Source: Mesorhizobium sophorae
Lineage (GTDB): Bacteria; Pseudomonadota; Alphaproteobacteria; Rhizobiales; Rhizobiaceae
Assembly: GCF_002270415.1 (NCBI RefSeq)
Contig: NZ_NNRI01000018.1
Span: 1 to 63,980 of the forward strand
Length of the DNA stretch: 63,980 bases
Reading direction: 5' to 3'
Numbering within the stretch: the stretch's first letter is position 1; each line of letters begins with the position of its first letter. Shown piece after piece: positions 17,975-25,762 of the stretch. The translations under genes and the position numbers were made by a program. The notes beneath the pieces were generated by a model that saw nothing but the letters and a program-made list of their open reading frames with translations, made no database searches and was not told the origin of the DNA.

Positions 17975-19871
17975 CGGCTTGAGCGATGCCACCGTGATTG
18001 GTGCCGTTCAGGATGTGAGTGGTACGTCTGTGAGCGCGACCTTGCGAGCAGATCGCTTCTCAGGCCTGAGTTTTGTCGACGGCCAAGGCTACAGGATTGG
18101 CCAGATCGGCAGTTTCGTGAAGATTCCCGTCGGCTATGTCGACCTATTCGGAATCGTTTCGCAGGTCGGCGCGAGCGCCGTGCCGGAGAGCATGGCAAAG
18201 GCGATGCCGAACGGCCAGCGCTGGATAACAGTGCAGCTTGTCGGTGAGGGGTACCGGTCAGGAAAATTCCAACGAGGCATATCCCAGTACCCAACTATCG
18301 ACGACGAAGTGCACTTGGTCTCTGAAGCAGACCTCCATTCCATCTACGGAAGTTCGGGTAGGCAGAACCACTTCGTCAGGATAGGTCACATCGCCGGCAG
18401 CGAGTCTATTGACGCCCTCGTCGACATCAACAAGCTTGTCACCCGTCATTCGGCGATTGTGGGCACGACCGGTTCCGGCAAGTCGACCACGGTCGCCGGA
18501 ATCCTGCACGTCCTGTCGAACACCGAGCGATTCCCCTCCGCCCGGATCATTGTGCTGGATCTCCACGGAGAATACTCGCGAGCCTTGGGCGATCGAGCGA
18601 ACGTTTTTAAGGTCAATCCGGACGAGCGCAGGGACACCGAACGCAAACTCTGTATCCCATTCTGGGCATTGAGCTTCGATGAGCTGTTGCGCGTCACCTT
18701 CGGATCGCTGCCTGCTGACGGTAAGGCCAGGAACATCATCCTTGAGCGAGTAATCGAGGCAAAGGCACAATCCCTGAAGGCATATCCAATTGACGGAGTG
18801 ACGGGTGAGACCGTGAGCGCCGACAGCCCCGTCCCATTTTCGCTCAACAAGCTGTGGCACGAGCTCTATTGTACCGAATTCGGAACCTACTACAGCAACA
18901 AAGGGAGCGCCGCGGACCCTGCGAATTGGGCTTATGAGATTGGCGCCGGCGGAAAGTTGCTGCTAGGTGACGCAGAGACGGGAATTCCGCCGCGTTTCAA
19001 AAAGGTCAAGAACGTTAAGGAAGACCCAGAGAAGATCAATTATATCCCGGATGGACTCAACCTTCGCAGCCAGCTCGAAGCCCTCGGATCGAAGCTGCGG
19101 GTTTCACGATACGATTTTCTACTCCGTGCCGGCGATTGGCATCCCGATCTTGATGGAAAGATCGTCAGTGGTTTGTCCGACTTGATGAAGGATTGGGTCG
19201 GAAGTCCCAATCCCGTTACAATCCTCGATCTGTCAGGCGTCCCGTCGGCGATGACGAACGACATCATCGGCAACGTGCTTCGGGTTCTCTACGATGGATT
19301 GTTCTGGGCGAGGAACCAGTCGGAAGGGGGGCGGGAACGCCCACTCTTGGTCGTCATGGAGGAGGCCCACACCTATCTCAATGACAACTTCGACAGTGCC
19401 GCCTCAATCGTAACGCAACGGATCGTGAAAGAAGGGCGCAAATACGGTATCGGCGCAATGATCGTCAGCCAGCGACCTTCTGAGATCAATCCCACCATTC
19501 TCTCACAGTGCGGCACGTTCTTCGCCATGAGGCTCAGCAACGCGTCCGACCGGTCCCACGTGACAGGAGCTCTGCCTGACAATTTGGAAGGGCTCACGAA
19601 CATGTTGCCGATCCTCAGGACGGGGGAGGCGATCATTCTCGGCGAAGCTGTTGGGCTGCCGATGCGTACGATGATTCAAGCCCCGCCAAAGGACCGTCGT
19701 CCCGACAGTCAGGACCCGGTCGTGTGCGATGAGCTACCACCCGAGGAATCCATGACGCCTGGCGGGTGGAACATTAAGAGATTGGAAAACCCCGACTACG
19801 ACAGTTTCGTCGAGACATGGCTGTCACTGAATCCGGTTCTTAACACGAAGCCTAACGCGACAGGAGAATAG
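17964..19871 (+). CDS. HerA-type hexameric ATPase, partner of SIR2
   Basis: This 635-residue ATPase of the HerA/FtsK superfamily has an N-terminal HAS-barrel-like region (about 1-140), Walker A VGTTGSGKST (166-175), a Walker B strand ending VMEEAHTYL (about 464-472), and a C-terminal RPSEINPTILSQCGT/ARG-finger-like block (about 505-519). The ATG at 17964 is preferred because AGGAG lies 7 bases upstream and the overlap with the SIR2 stop is short. HerA rings assemble with SIR2 or nuclease subunits in antiphage complexes. DNA translocation without SIR2, as in NurA-HerA, is the alternative role; the gene order favours defence. Confidence 0.88.
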   Translation: MKPSGLSDATVIGAVQDVSGTSVSATLRADRFSGLSFVDGQGYRIGQIGSFVKIPVGYVDLFGIVSQVGASAVPESMAKAMPNGQRWITVQLVGEGYRSGKFQRGISQYPTIDDEVHLVSEADLHSIYGSSGRQNHFVRIGHIAGSESIDALVDINKLVTRHSAIVGTTGSGKSTTVAGILHVLSNTERFPSARIIVLDLHGEYSRALGDRANVFKVNPDERRDTERKLCIPFWALSFDELLRVTFGSLPADGKARNIILERVIEAKAQSLKAYPIDGVTGETVSADSPVPFSLNKLWHELYCTEFGTYYSNKGSAADPANWAYEIGAGGKLLLGDAETGIPPRFKKVKNVKEDPEKINYIPDGLNLRSQLEALGSKLRVSRYDFLLRAGDWHPDLDGKIVSGLSDLMKDWVGSPNPVTILDLSGVPSAMTNDIIGNVLRVLYDGLFWARNQSEGGRERPLLVVMEEAHTYLNDNFDSAASIVTQRIVKEGRKYGIGAMIVSQRPSEINPTILSQCGTFFAMRLSNASDRSHVTGALPDNLEGLTNMLPILRTGEAIILGEAVGLPMRTMIQAPPKDRRPDSQDPVVCDELPPEESMTPGGWNIKRLENPDYDSFVETWLSLNPVLNTKPNATGE

Positions 19872-19873
19872 CA

Positions 19874-20092
19874 TTGGCCTGGCAAAATTTTCCCCCTTTT
19901 ACATCCTCCAACATCGCCTCAATCAGGTACGATGACGCACAAATGGTGCTGGAGGTCGTTTTCAACAGCGGCGGCAGCTACCAGTATTTCGACGTTTCGT
20001 CGCATGTAGTCGACGAGTTCAAGGCCGCCGAATCCAAAGGCGTCTTTCTCGCCGAGCGCATCAAGGGCCACTATCGCTACAGCAAAGTGTGA
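19874..20092 (+). CDS. Small KTSC-domain protein
   Basis: This 72-residue protein contains a KTSC-type domain: FTSSNIASIRYD (about 9-20), LEVVFNSGGSYQYFDVSSHV (about 27-46) and the ending AERIKGHYRYSKV. KTSC domains are small beta-rich modules found alone or attached to lysyl-tRNA synthetases; the function is not established. The start codon is TTG, two bases after the HerA stop, and its stop overlaps the next gene, so it is part of the SIR2-HerA transcript. Its placement suggests a regulator, sensor or toxin-modulating subunit of the system, which is inference. Confidence 0.75.
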   Translation: MAWQNFPPFTSSNIASIRYDDAQMVLEVVFNSGGSYQYFDVSSHVVDEFKAAESKGVFLAERIKGHYRYSKV

Positions 20093-21132
20093 GCATGGGT
20101 ATCGTCAGCCTGGATCAGAAGTCGGGCAGGGTTCAGGTCTCCTCCTTCGAGATCGAAAATCGAGTCCTATTCGAGTTTTTCAACAAGATCGGCATTGGTG
20201 ATCGAGACGAGCAGTTTCACAAGGCCCTCTACATCGGCGTCTTGGCGCTGATGGAGGATCGGCTCTCAAGCTTCCTCTCCCGAACGAGCAACGAGCTTGG
20301 AACTGAGTTGGAAAGCCTCAAGCTTATCTTCGACATGAAGAAGGAGCTGTTTTACCGATCGTCGGTGAAGGGCCTGCTAGCTGAGGAGGACATCGCCGAG
20401 TTCTTGGTCAGCTTCCTGGAGAAGCAGCGGCTGCCAGATCGGGTTGAACTGACAGGCGACGTCGCGGGGCGCCTCCACAGGAACAAGACCGGGGACATTG
20501 TCTGTTACCTCAACGGAGACGGAGGGCGTCGCATAGCCATTGAATGCAAATTCGACAAAGGCATTCGTTTGGGAGACATCCAGAGCAAGGATGTGTTCAC
20601 GCGCAAGTCCGACACTGCCTGGAGCCAGCTCCTAGAGGCGCAGGCCAATCGTGACGGACGGGCCGGCATCATCGTATTTGATCTGTCCTTGGTGGATAGC
20701 TCCATCCTGAACGCGATCCAAGACGTCAGGTTCGTGCCAGCCGTCGGTTTTGTCGCGATCATCGACTCCCAGAAAGGGGACTACAAGAATCTGGCCATCG
20801 CATACATGCTTGCGCGAGACGTGGTGCTCAACACCAAGGAAGTCTCATTGGACGTCGATGTCCTGAATGTCCTCCTTAACCGCATCATCAAGGACCTGGT
20901 CGACGTCTCGTCCATCAAGGCCCTGGTCCATGCGAACATCAACAACTGCAAGAAGATCATCTCGCAGATAGAAAAGAGCATGCTGCTGATGGAGTTCAGT
21001 CAGCGCTATCTCGTTAAATTTCTCTCGGAAGGCACCCTTTCCAAGGAAGACCTGCTGGAGTTTTACTCGGGCGAAGAAGTGAGGGATCGTTTCAGGCTTA
21101 TCGAACGAGACATCAATGAATTGGCTTTGTGA
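20089..21132 (+). CDS. Unrecognised protein with a PD-(D/E)xK-like motif, end of SIR2-HerA operon
   Basis: This 347-residue protein is not assigned to a named family. The middle contains NKTGDIVCYL (about 132-141) followed by RRIAIECKFDKG (about 147-158), an arrangement typical of PD-(D/E)xK nucleases (acid, then ExK). The N-terminal 110 residues are helical (FFNKIGIGDRDEQFHKALYI), and the C-terminus is also helical and charged. The ORF opens with GTG at 20089 overlapping the previous stop; an ATG at 20095 is equally possible. It could be a DNA-damaging effector or a DNA-binding adaptor with a decayed active site. Tight coupling to SIR2-HerA-KTSC suggests one functional unit. Confidence 0.7.
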   Translation: MSMGIVSLDQKSGRVQVSSFEIENRVLFEFFNKIGIGDRDEQFHKALYIGVLALMEDRLSSFLSRTSNELGTELESLKLIFDMKKELFYRSSVKGLLAEEDIAEFLVSFLEKQRLPDRVELTGDVAGRLHRNKTGDIVCYLNGDGGRRIAIECKFDKGIRLGDIQSKDVFTRKSDTAWSQLLEAQANRDGRAGIIVFDLSLVDSSILNAIQDVRFVPAVGFVAIIDSQKGDYKNLAIAYMLARDVVLNTKEVSLDVDVLNVLLNRIIKDLVDVSSIKALVHANINNCKKIISQIEKSMLLMEFSQRYLVKFLSEGTLSKEDLLEFYSGEEVRDRFRLIERDINELAL

Positions 21133-21308
21133 TGCTGCATTAAGACGCCCGGGGTACTTTAAAGCCGATGCTCAAAGTATCCGAAAATCAGAGCAGAGCC
21201 ACGAATCTCCGGTTTCTGGACAAGGAGCAGTCGGACGATCCTTTCCAACTGAGCGAGAAGGTGCCGAGAACGCAGACTCGCCTGCAGGAATGTCAAGTGG
21301 TGATGCGC
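21133..21308. other. Gap between the operon end and IS copy 2
   Basis: A short + strand frame from ATG 21168 (MLKVSENQSRATNLRFLDKE and onward) runs into the IS. Without the IS it would end after about 51 codons by overlapping the convergent nuclease gene. Composition is plausible but nothing is recognised. The true 3' end of the minus-strand nuclease gene (three codons, IS removed) also lies here, at about 21299-21308. Confidence 0.25.
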
Positions 21309-23022
21309 GTAACCGGGGCAAAACCGGTGGCGGACGCGGCGTTATGACTCGGGTGTATCGGGTTGGGGTGGGTGGCGGTTTGGCGGGCGGCGTGATTCCA
21401 TCGGGCCATGGCGGAGCCACCAGATTCTCGAACGCTGACCCCTGCGGACCTGCTCGACATGATCCTGCAGTTGCGGGCAGAGGTCGCCGGGCTTCGCGCC
21501 GAGAATGCGGCTCTGAAGGATGAGATCCGGCGTCTGAAAGGTCTACCGCCGCGCCCGACGCTGAAGCCGAGCGGGATGGAGCAGTCGTCCAAGCGGAATT
21601 CACCTGCGGCAACGGGTCCGAAGCGACGTGGCTCGAGCCGGGCGGTCGTCACCGAAGAGCGCCGTCTTTGTTATGAGCCGCCACCGGGCTCGCAGTTTGT
21701 GGGGCGGACAAGCTTCGTGGTGCAGGATCTGACGATTGGGGTGCGGGTGGTCCGCTATCATCGGGACCGCTGGCGTTTGCCGGATGGCCGGATCGTCGTC
21801 GCTCCGCTGCCGGACGGGGTCGACGGGCACTTCGGTTTGGAGCTTCGGCGTCTGGTGCTGTCGCTTTATCACCAGGGTCAATCGACCGTGGAGCGGATCG
21901 TCGCGTTGCTGCGCGACTTCGGCGTGTCGATCTCCAAGCGCCAGGTCGTGCGGATCCTGACCAGCAAGATCGACGCCTTTGTCGCCGAAGCGAAGCAGGT
22001 TCTGACGGCCGGGCTCGCTTCGGCCGGTTGGGTCAGCGTCGACGACACCGGGGCCCGCCATGGCGCGGTCAATGGCGTGTGCACGCAAATCGGCAATGAC
22101 CGGTTCGCCGTGTTCACGACCACCCAGTCGAAGAGCCGGCTGAACTTCCTGCGGCTCCTGCACGGCGGGTCGGCCCGGTGGGTCCTGAACGCCGCCTCAC
22201 GCGCCTACATGCTGGAGCGCGGGCTGCCGGTGATCACGACGGATCTTCTGCATGCCGGGCGCGAGCCGTCCGGGTTCGAGGACGCGGCGTCATGGGACGC
22301 CCATCTGCTCGCCCATGGCCTGGAGCCCAAGGATGGCCCTCTGGACCCGTTCCGCATCGCCAGTGAAGGCGCGTTGTGGGGCGGTCTGACCGAGGCAAAG
22401 GCCCTCGACGGCACCGTCATCCTCAGTGATGGGGCGGGCCAGTTCGCAATCGGCGAGCACGCGCGGTGCTGGGTCCACATGGAGCGGCAGATCCATGCCC
22501 TCGATAGCTTCACCGACCCGCAGCGCCGCGCCAAGGCCCTGATCCAGAGCCGGATCTGGTGGCTCTACAACGACATCAAGGCGTGGTGTCTGGATCCCAC
22601 GCCCCGAAGAGCCAGGGAACTGGCCCGGCGGTTCGACCGGATCGTCGGCATGAAGACCAGGTTCGTGACCCTCGACCGTCTGCTCGCGCGCATCCGGACC
22701 GACCGCCAAAGCTTCCTGAGGATCCTCCGACGCCCGGACATTCCGCTCCACACCAACGGCTCGGAGAACGATATCCGCAGCGTGGTGACCCGCCGCAAGA
22801 TCAGCGGCGGAACCCACAGTGACCAGGGCCGTGCTGCCCGCGACACCATGCTCAGCATGATGAAGACCTGCAACAAGCTCGGTGTCAGCTTCTGGGATTA
22901 TCTCGGCGATCGCCTCGGCATCCCTGGCAGCAAGATCCTACCGCTTCCCGTTCTCGTCGCCGCTCAGTGAACCCCAACAGCAGATCGACCCGCTCAAACG
23001 CCACCGGTTTTGCCCCGGTTAC
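21309..23022 (+). mobile_element. IS66-like insertion sequence, copy 2
   Basis: This is a 1714-bp copy of the element at 9170-10883, in opposite orientation, with the same 24-bp terminal inverted repeats. It is flanked by perfect 8-bp direct repeats tgatgcgc (21301-21308 and 23023-23030), the expected target duplication for IS66. The target is the very end of the minus-strand nuclease gene. Because each copy has its own target duplication, the two copies inserted independently and did not move as one compound transposon. Confidence 0.94.
21408..22970 (+). CDS. IS66-like transposase, copy 2
   Basis: This 520-residue DDE transposase has the same protein sequence as copy 1: an N-terminal coiled coil, then catalytic Asp about 212, Asp about 341 and Glu about 453 (in the HTNGSEND block). 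It is complete and preceded by about 100 bases of element sequence. It should be able to mobilise both copies. Identity between the copies argues that the insertions are recent relative to the surrounding diverged genes. Confidence 0.93.
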   Translation: MAEPPDSRTLTPADLLDMILQLRAEVAGLRAENAALKDEIRRLKGLPPRPTLKPSGMEQSSKRNSPAATGPKRRGSSRAVVTEERRLCYEPPPGSQFVGRTSFVVQDLTIGVRVVRYHRDRWRLPDGRIVVAPLPDGVDGHFGLELRRLVLSLYHQGQSTVERIVALLRDFGVSISKRQVVRILTSKIDAFVAEAKQVLTAGLASAGWVSVDDTGARHGAVNGVCTQIGNDRFAVFTTTQSKSRLNFLRLLHGGSARWVLNAASRAYMLERGLPVITTDLLHAGREPSGFEDAASWDAHLLAHGLEPKDGPLDPFRIASEGALWGGLTEAKALDGTVILSDGAGQFAIGEHARCWVHMERQIHALDSFTDPQRRAKALIQSRIWWLYNDIKAWCLDPTPRRARELARRFDRIVGMKTRFVTLDRLLARIRTDRQSFLRILRRPDIPLHTNGSENDIRSVVTRRKISGGTHSDQGRAARDTMLSMMKTCNKLGVSFWDYLGDRLGIPGSKILPLPVLVAAQ

Positions 23023-24196
23023 TGATGCGCCACCTATGCATTTGATTCCACTGGAGTCGTTCCATCTCCTCTAAAGACACACCATTCTCTAATTTCCACA
23101 TAACCTCGCGGATGACCGCCGGAATCGCGTATCGGAATTGTACCGGCCTCGGCATCTCGCCAATGTTGTCGGTCTCGAGGTTAGGAAACTGTTTCTGCAG
23201 GTGCCATTGATTGCGTACAATTGATCCGACCTCGGCTCCGGGCATGAACACCGCGATCGACTGGTCATCACCAAAACCGGGCGGGTGGTCTGGTGGGTAT
23301 ATTCGTATCTTCTCCAACCCGGTCACGGTGCTAAAGTTCGGATCGAGTCCTTGCTCGACCAATGAACGGACCAAGAGCGGCGCCTGATCGTCCCAGGCAA
23401 CCCACATTAGATCGCAAAAGATTTTGTGACCGAGGAGTAGCCTAAGCGCCTTAATTACAGCGACTTCCCGGTCGCGACGCGCCTTGAATTTATCTCTCAG
23501 TTCGAGAACTGCCTCGCGGCCCTTTAGCGATCGGGATGTAGTGGCCTGGAGCTTCTTTATCTCAAACAGCAGATCTTCCGATTCCTGTTGTCGCACGACG
23601 ACTCGGCCCTCGGGGAAATCGATGAGATCATGCATGATCTCCCGGATTGATATACCCAGTTCTCGATCGTTGAGTTGCAGTTTTGCAGCGGACGCGGGCC
23701 AGGTCGCCAGCAGCGGTGATGCTGGTCCGGTGGAATGGGATCCAAAGTGTTTTGCTGCGACCTGCTGATGGCGAGTAGCGCGCCGCACCACCTCGGACCA
23801 CCCCAATACCACGACAGGAAACAAACCCCACTGCTGATGACGTTCGGTGATAGTGCGCGCGTATTCCTGCAGTGGTTGGTCATCGGGAGCGGTCGAGACA
23901 AGATAGAAGGCCTTGAGTTTCGGCTTGAATGCCTTGGCCTTCTCAACCTCAGCATCGAGATCCTTCGTTGTCACCACCGTTACCGGCCATATCGACTTCT
24001 TCTTGCACTGGATACCGATCGGCCACAACGCGCCGTTACGCCCAACAATGTCGATGCCATGCTGAGCTTGGCCCGCTCGACCATGGCGGACCATCGCTGG
24101 ATCTTGCCACTCCTCTTGGAATGTGTCCGCGCACAACTCCTCGAACTGATCCCAACTCTTAGGAGGAGCCAGGTCGAAATGGACGTGACTGATCAC
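22994..24196 (-). CDS. Mrr/Cap4-like PD-(D/E)xK nuclease-domain protein, C-terminus altered by IS
   Basis: This 400-residue protein begins VISHVHFDLAPPKSWDQFEE. The N-terminal domain carries GIDIVGR (47-53) and IGIQCKKKS (61-69), the Asp and QxK of a restriction-type nuclease; the remaining 250 residues are not recognised. GTG at 24196 is preferred over a TTG 20 codons upstream because GGAGG lies at ideal spacing. Domains like this are common as the nuclease half of defence proteins that recognise invaders with their C-terminal part. The natural end would be ...RWRITT; IS copy 2 replaces the last two residues with nine IS-encoded ones (SNRGKTGGV). The fold is probably intact. Confidence 0.75.
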   Translation of the reverse strand: MISHVHFDLAPPKSWDQFEELCADTFQEEWQDPAMVRHGRAGQAQHGIDIVGRNGALWPIGIQCKKKSIWPVTVVTTKDLDAEVEKAKAFKPKLKAFYLVSTAPDDQPLQEYARTITERHQQWGLFPVVVLGWSEVVRRATRHQQVAAKHFGSHSTGPASPLLATWPASAAKLQLNDRELGISIREIMHDLIDFPEGRVVVRQQESEDLLFEIKKLQATTSRSLKGREAVLELRDKFKARRDREVAVIKALRLLLGHKIFCDLMWVAWDDQAPLLVRSLVEQGLDPNFSTVTGLEKIRIYPPDHPPGFGDDQSIAVFMPGAEVGSIVRNQWHLQKQFPNLETDNIGEMPRPVQFRYAIPAVIREVMWKLENGVSLEEMERLQWNQMHRWRISNRGKTGGV

Positions 24197-24400
24197 ATAG
24201 CCTCCGAACGAAACGAGCCTCGCTGGCCAGATAGCCTCCCGTAGTGAGGCGCGCAAAGTGGGGCGTCAAGGCATGAACGGCTAGGTGCGGGTGCGAATAG
24301 TTGACTATTCGCAACCCGGTGCCGTTACACAAATCCTTGCACACAGATCTAAAAAATGGCAAATATCGTTGTGTAAACAAGATGATGTGAAAAGGCTATT
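24197..24400. other. Island edge between nuclease gene and att site
   Basis: These 200 bases contain no recognisable gene. They are the outermost island DNA next to the attachment site. A gtgtaa-type motif recurs (near 24371), and an AT-rich segment lies at 24330-24380. An integrase gene, usual at such a position, is absent. Confidence 0.4.
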
Positions 24401-24449
24401 CGGTCTCCAAAACCGCAGGTCGTAGGTTCGAGCCCTGCTGCCCGTGCCA
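24401..24449 (+). repeat. tRNA-Trp 3'-half fragment, right attachment site of the island
   Basis: The 49 bases fold as the 3' half of a tRNA: anticodon loop ctccaaa (CCA, tryptophan), 3' anticodon stem accgc, variable loop, T-arm gtagg/cctgc, and acceptor strand tgcccgt, G, CCA. No 5' acceptor (expected near acgggca) or D-arm lies upstream; foreign AT-richer sequence abuts directly at 24400. In rhizobia tRNA-Trp is commonly just upstream of secE, so this is the displaced 3' end left by integration of the island. The complete tRNA should lie at the other island end, outside the window. Confidence 0.85.
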
Positions 24450-24501
24450 TTTCTCGAAATGGCACTCAACGCGATGTTTCGCCATTTCTCGAAATGGCCC
24501 T
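24444..24501. repeat. Two tandem palindromic hairpins after tRNA-Trp
   Basis: A 10-bp stem with a 2-base centre, gtgccatttc/gaaatggcac (24444-24465), starts inside the tRNA 3' end. A second palindrome, gccatttctcgaaatggc, follows at about 24481-24498. They could fold in RNA as terminators or processing sites after tRNA-Trp, although no T-run follows. Being chromosomal, they are not part of the island. Confidence 0.55.
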
Positions 24502-24545
24502 CGAAACGATATTTCGCGGCTGCCCTTTGAAAATCGGCGACCCGC

Positions 24546-24574
24546 TTGCCATATTAGCTCGATTGGGGCATAAG
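24546..24574 (+). promoter_or_regulatory. Candidate sigma-70-type promoter upstream of secE
   Basis: TTGCCA at 24546-24551 and CATAAG at 24569-24574 are separated by 17 bases. They lie about 270 bases upstream of secE in otherwise noncoding DNA. A weaker alternative is TTGCGT at 24647 with TATGTA at 24670. The region 24502-24845 holds no gene. Confidence 0.4.
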
Positions 24575-24845
24575 GGCGCCATAGCCGGGACGGAACGACT
24601 GGATGGTTCCGAGGCGGCGTTTGGTCATAAAGCGGACACTTGCCACTTGCGTGGATCAAGAATCGGTTTTATGTAGACGAAACAGACACGCGACGCGTGG
24701 AGCTGGGAAGCCGGCTTTACGCGTCTGATTTGCATGGGCGAAATGATTGCGCTGATTCGGCGCGAAAACAAGCCCAGGCGGCACGTCCCGGCCAGCGGGA
24801 TCATCCAGGGGACCCGGCCAACGGGTCTTGAAGACAGAGCGGCAT

Positions 24846-25049
24846 ATGGCTTCGAAAACCACAAATCCTTTCGTCTTTCTCCAGCAGGTTCGCGCGGAGA
24901 CCGCCAAGGTGACTTGGCCGTCGCGACGCGAAACGATGATCTCGACGGTGATGGTCCTCGCTTTCGCTGTGATCGCGATGATCTTTTTCTTCACCGCCGA
25001 TCAGCTCATGGGCCTCGCGGTCGAGCAGATTCTTGGCATCGGACGCTAA
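24846..25049 (+). CDS. secE: Preprotein translocase subunit SecE
   Basis: This 66-residue inner-membrane protein is the small clamp subunit of the SecYEG channel. It shows the conserved cytoplasmic amphipathic motif FLQQVRAETAKVTWPSRRE (about 11-29) and one transmembrane helix (about 32-51). This is the short single-span form typical outside enterics, half the length of the E. coli protein. The ATG at 24846 is chosen over an upstream TTG because the family starts here. nusG follows after 27 bases, the standard secE-nusG pair. It is the first gene downstream of the island junction. Confidence 0.93.
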   Translation: MASKTTNPFVFLQQVRAETAKVTWPSRRETMISTVMVLAFAVIAMIFFFTADQLMGLAVEQILGIGR

Positions 25050-25076
25050 GTCCGGCGATTACGGAGAAGTCTTGAA

Positions 25077-25604
25077 ATGACTGCGCGGTGGTACATCGTC
25101 CACGCCTATTCGAACTTTGAAAAAAAGGTCGCCGAGGATATCGAGAACAAGGCCAAGCAGAAGGGCCTGTCCGCCGATATCGAGCAGATCGTGGTGCCGA
25201 CCGAGAAGGTCGTCGAGGTTCGTCGTGGCCGCAAGGTCGATGCCGAGCGCAAGTTCTTTCCGGGCTATGTGCTCCTGAAGGCCAATCTGACCGACGCGGT
25301 GTTCTCGCTGGTCAAGAACACGCCGAAGGTCACCGGCTTCTTGGGCGACTCCAAGCCGGTGCCGATCACCGAGGCGGAAGCGCAGCGCATCCTGAACCAG
25401 GTGCAGGAAGGCGTCGAGCGGCCGAAGCCTTCGGTCACGTTCGAGATCGGCGAGGCAATCCGCGTTTCGGATGGTCCCTTCGCGTCGTTCAACGGTTTCG
25501 TCCAGGAAGTGGACGAGGAGCGGGCGCGGCTCAAGGTGGAAGTTTCGATCTTCGGGCGCGCCGTGCCTGTCGATCTGGAATTCGGACAGGTCGAAAAGGG
25601 CTGA
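25077..25604 (+). CDS. nusG: Transcription elongation/termination factor NusG
   Basis: This 175-residue protein binds the RNA polymerase clamp and couples transcription to Rho or to ribosomal protein S10. The NGN domain spans about 1-115 (RWYIVHAYSNFEKKVAEDI, with FFPGYVLLKANL), and the KOW domain lies at the C-terminus (EAIRVSDGPFASFNGFVQEV, about 122-141). Length is close to the usual 180. It lies downstream of secE and upstream of rplK, as in most bacteria. A GC-rich hairpin (cccgccgc/gcggcggg, near 25613-25633) follows the gene and may reduce read-through into rplK. Confidence 0.95.
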   Translation: MTARWYIVHAYSNFEKKVAEDIENKAKQKGLSADIEQIVVPTEKVVEVRRGRKVDAERKFFPGYVLLKANLTDAVFSLVKNTPKVTGFLGDSKPVPITEAEAQRILNQVQEGVERPKPSVTFEIGEAIRVSDGPFASFNGFVQEVDEERARLKVEVSIFGRAVPVDLEFGQVEKG

Positions 25605-25762
25605 TCCGAAATCCCGCCGCCAAGCGCGGCGGGGAAGGGCGGCGCGGAAATCGCGAGGTCCTGAGAACGGTGGGAGACGAATGCGGCTTAGCCGGCCGCA
25701 TGGATCGCACCACCAGACTGCAACCGCCGGCAAGACCGGCATAGACAAAGGCAGGAAAAGAG

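Noticed and set aside
9170..23022. Composite transposon formed by the two IS66-like copies
   Set aside because: Each copy has its own private target duplication and there is no shared duplication around the pair, so independent insertion explains the data better.
24401..24449. Functional tRNA-Trp gene
   Set aside because: The bases upstream do not form a D-arm or a complement to the acceptor strand; the similarity starts abruptly at the anticodon stem.
1..24450. CRISPR array in the defence region
   Set aside because: No regularly spaced short repeats or cas-type genes were seen on either strand.
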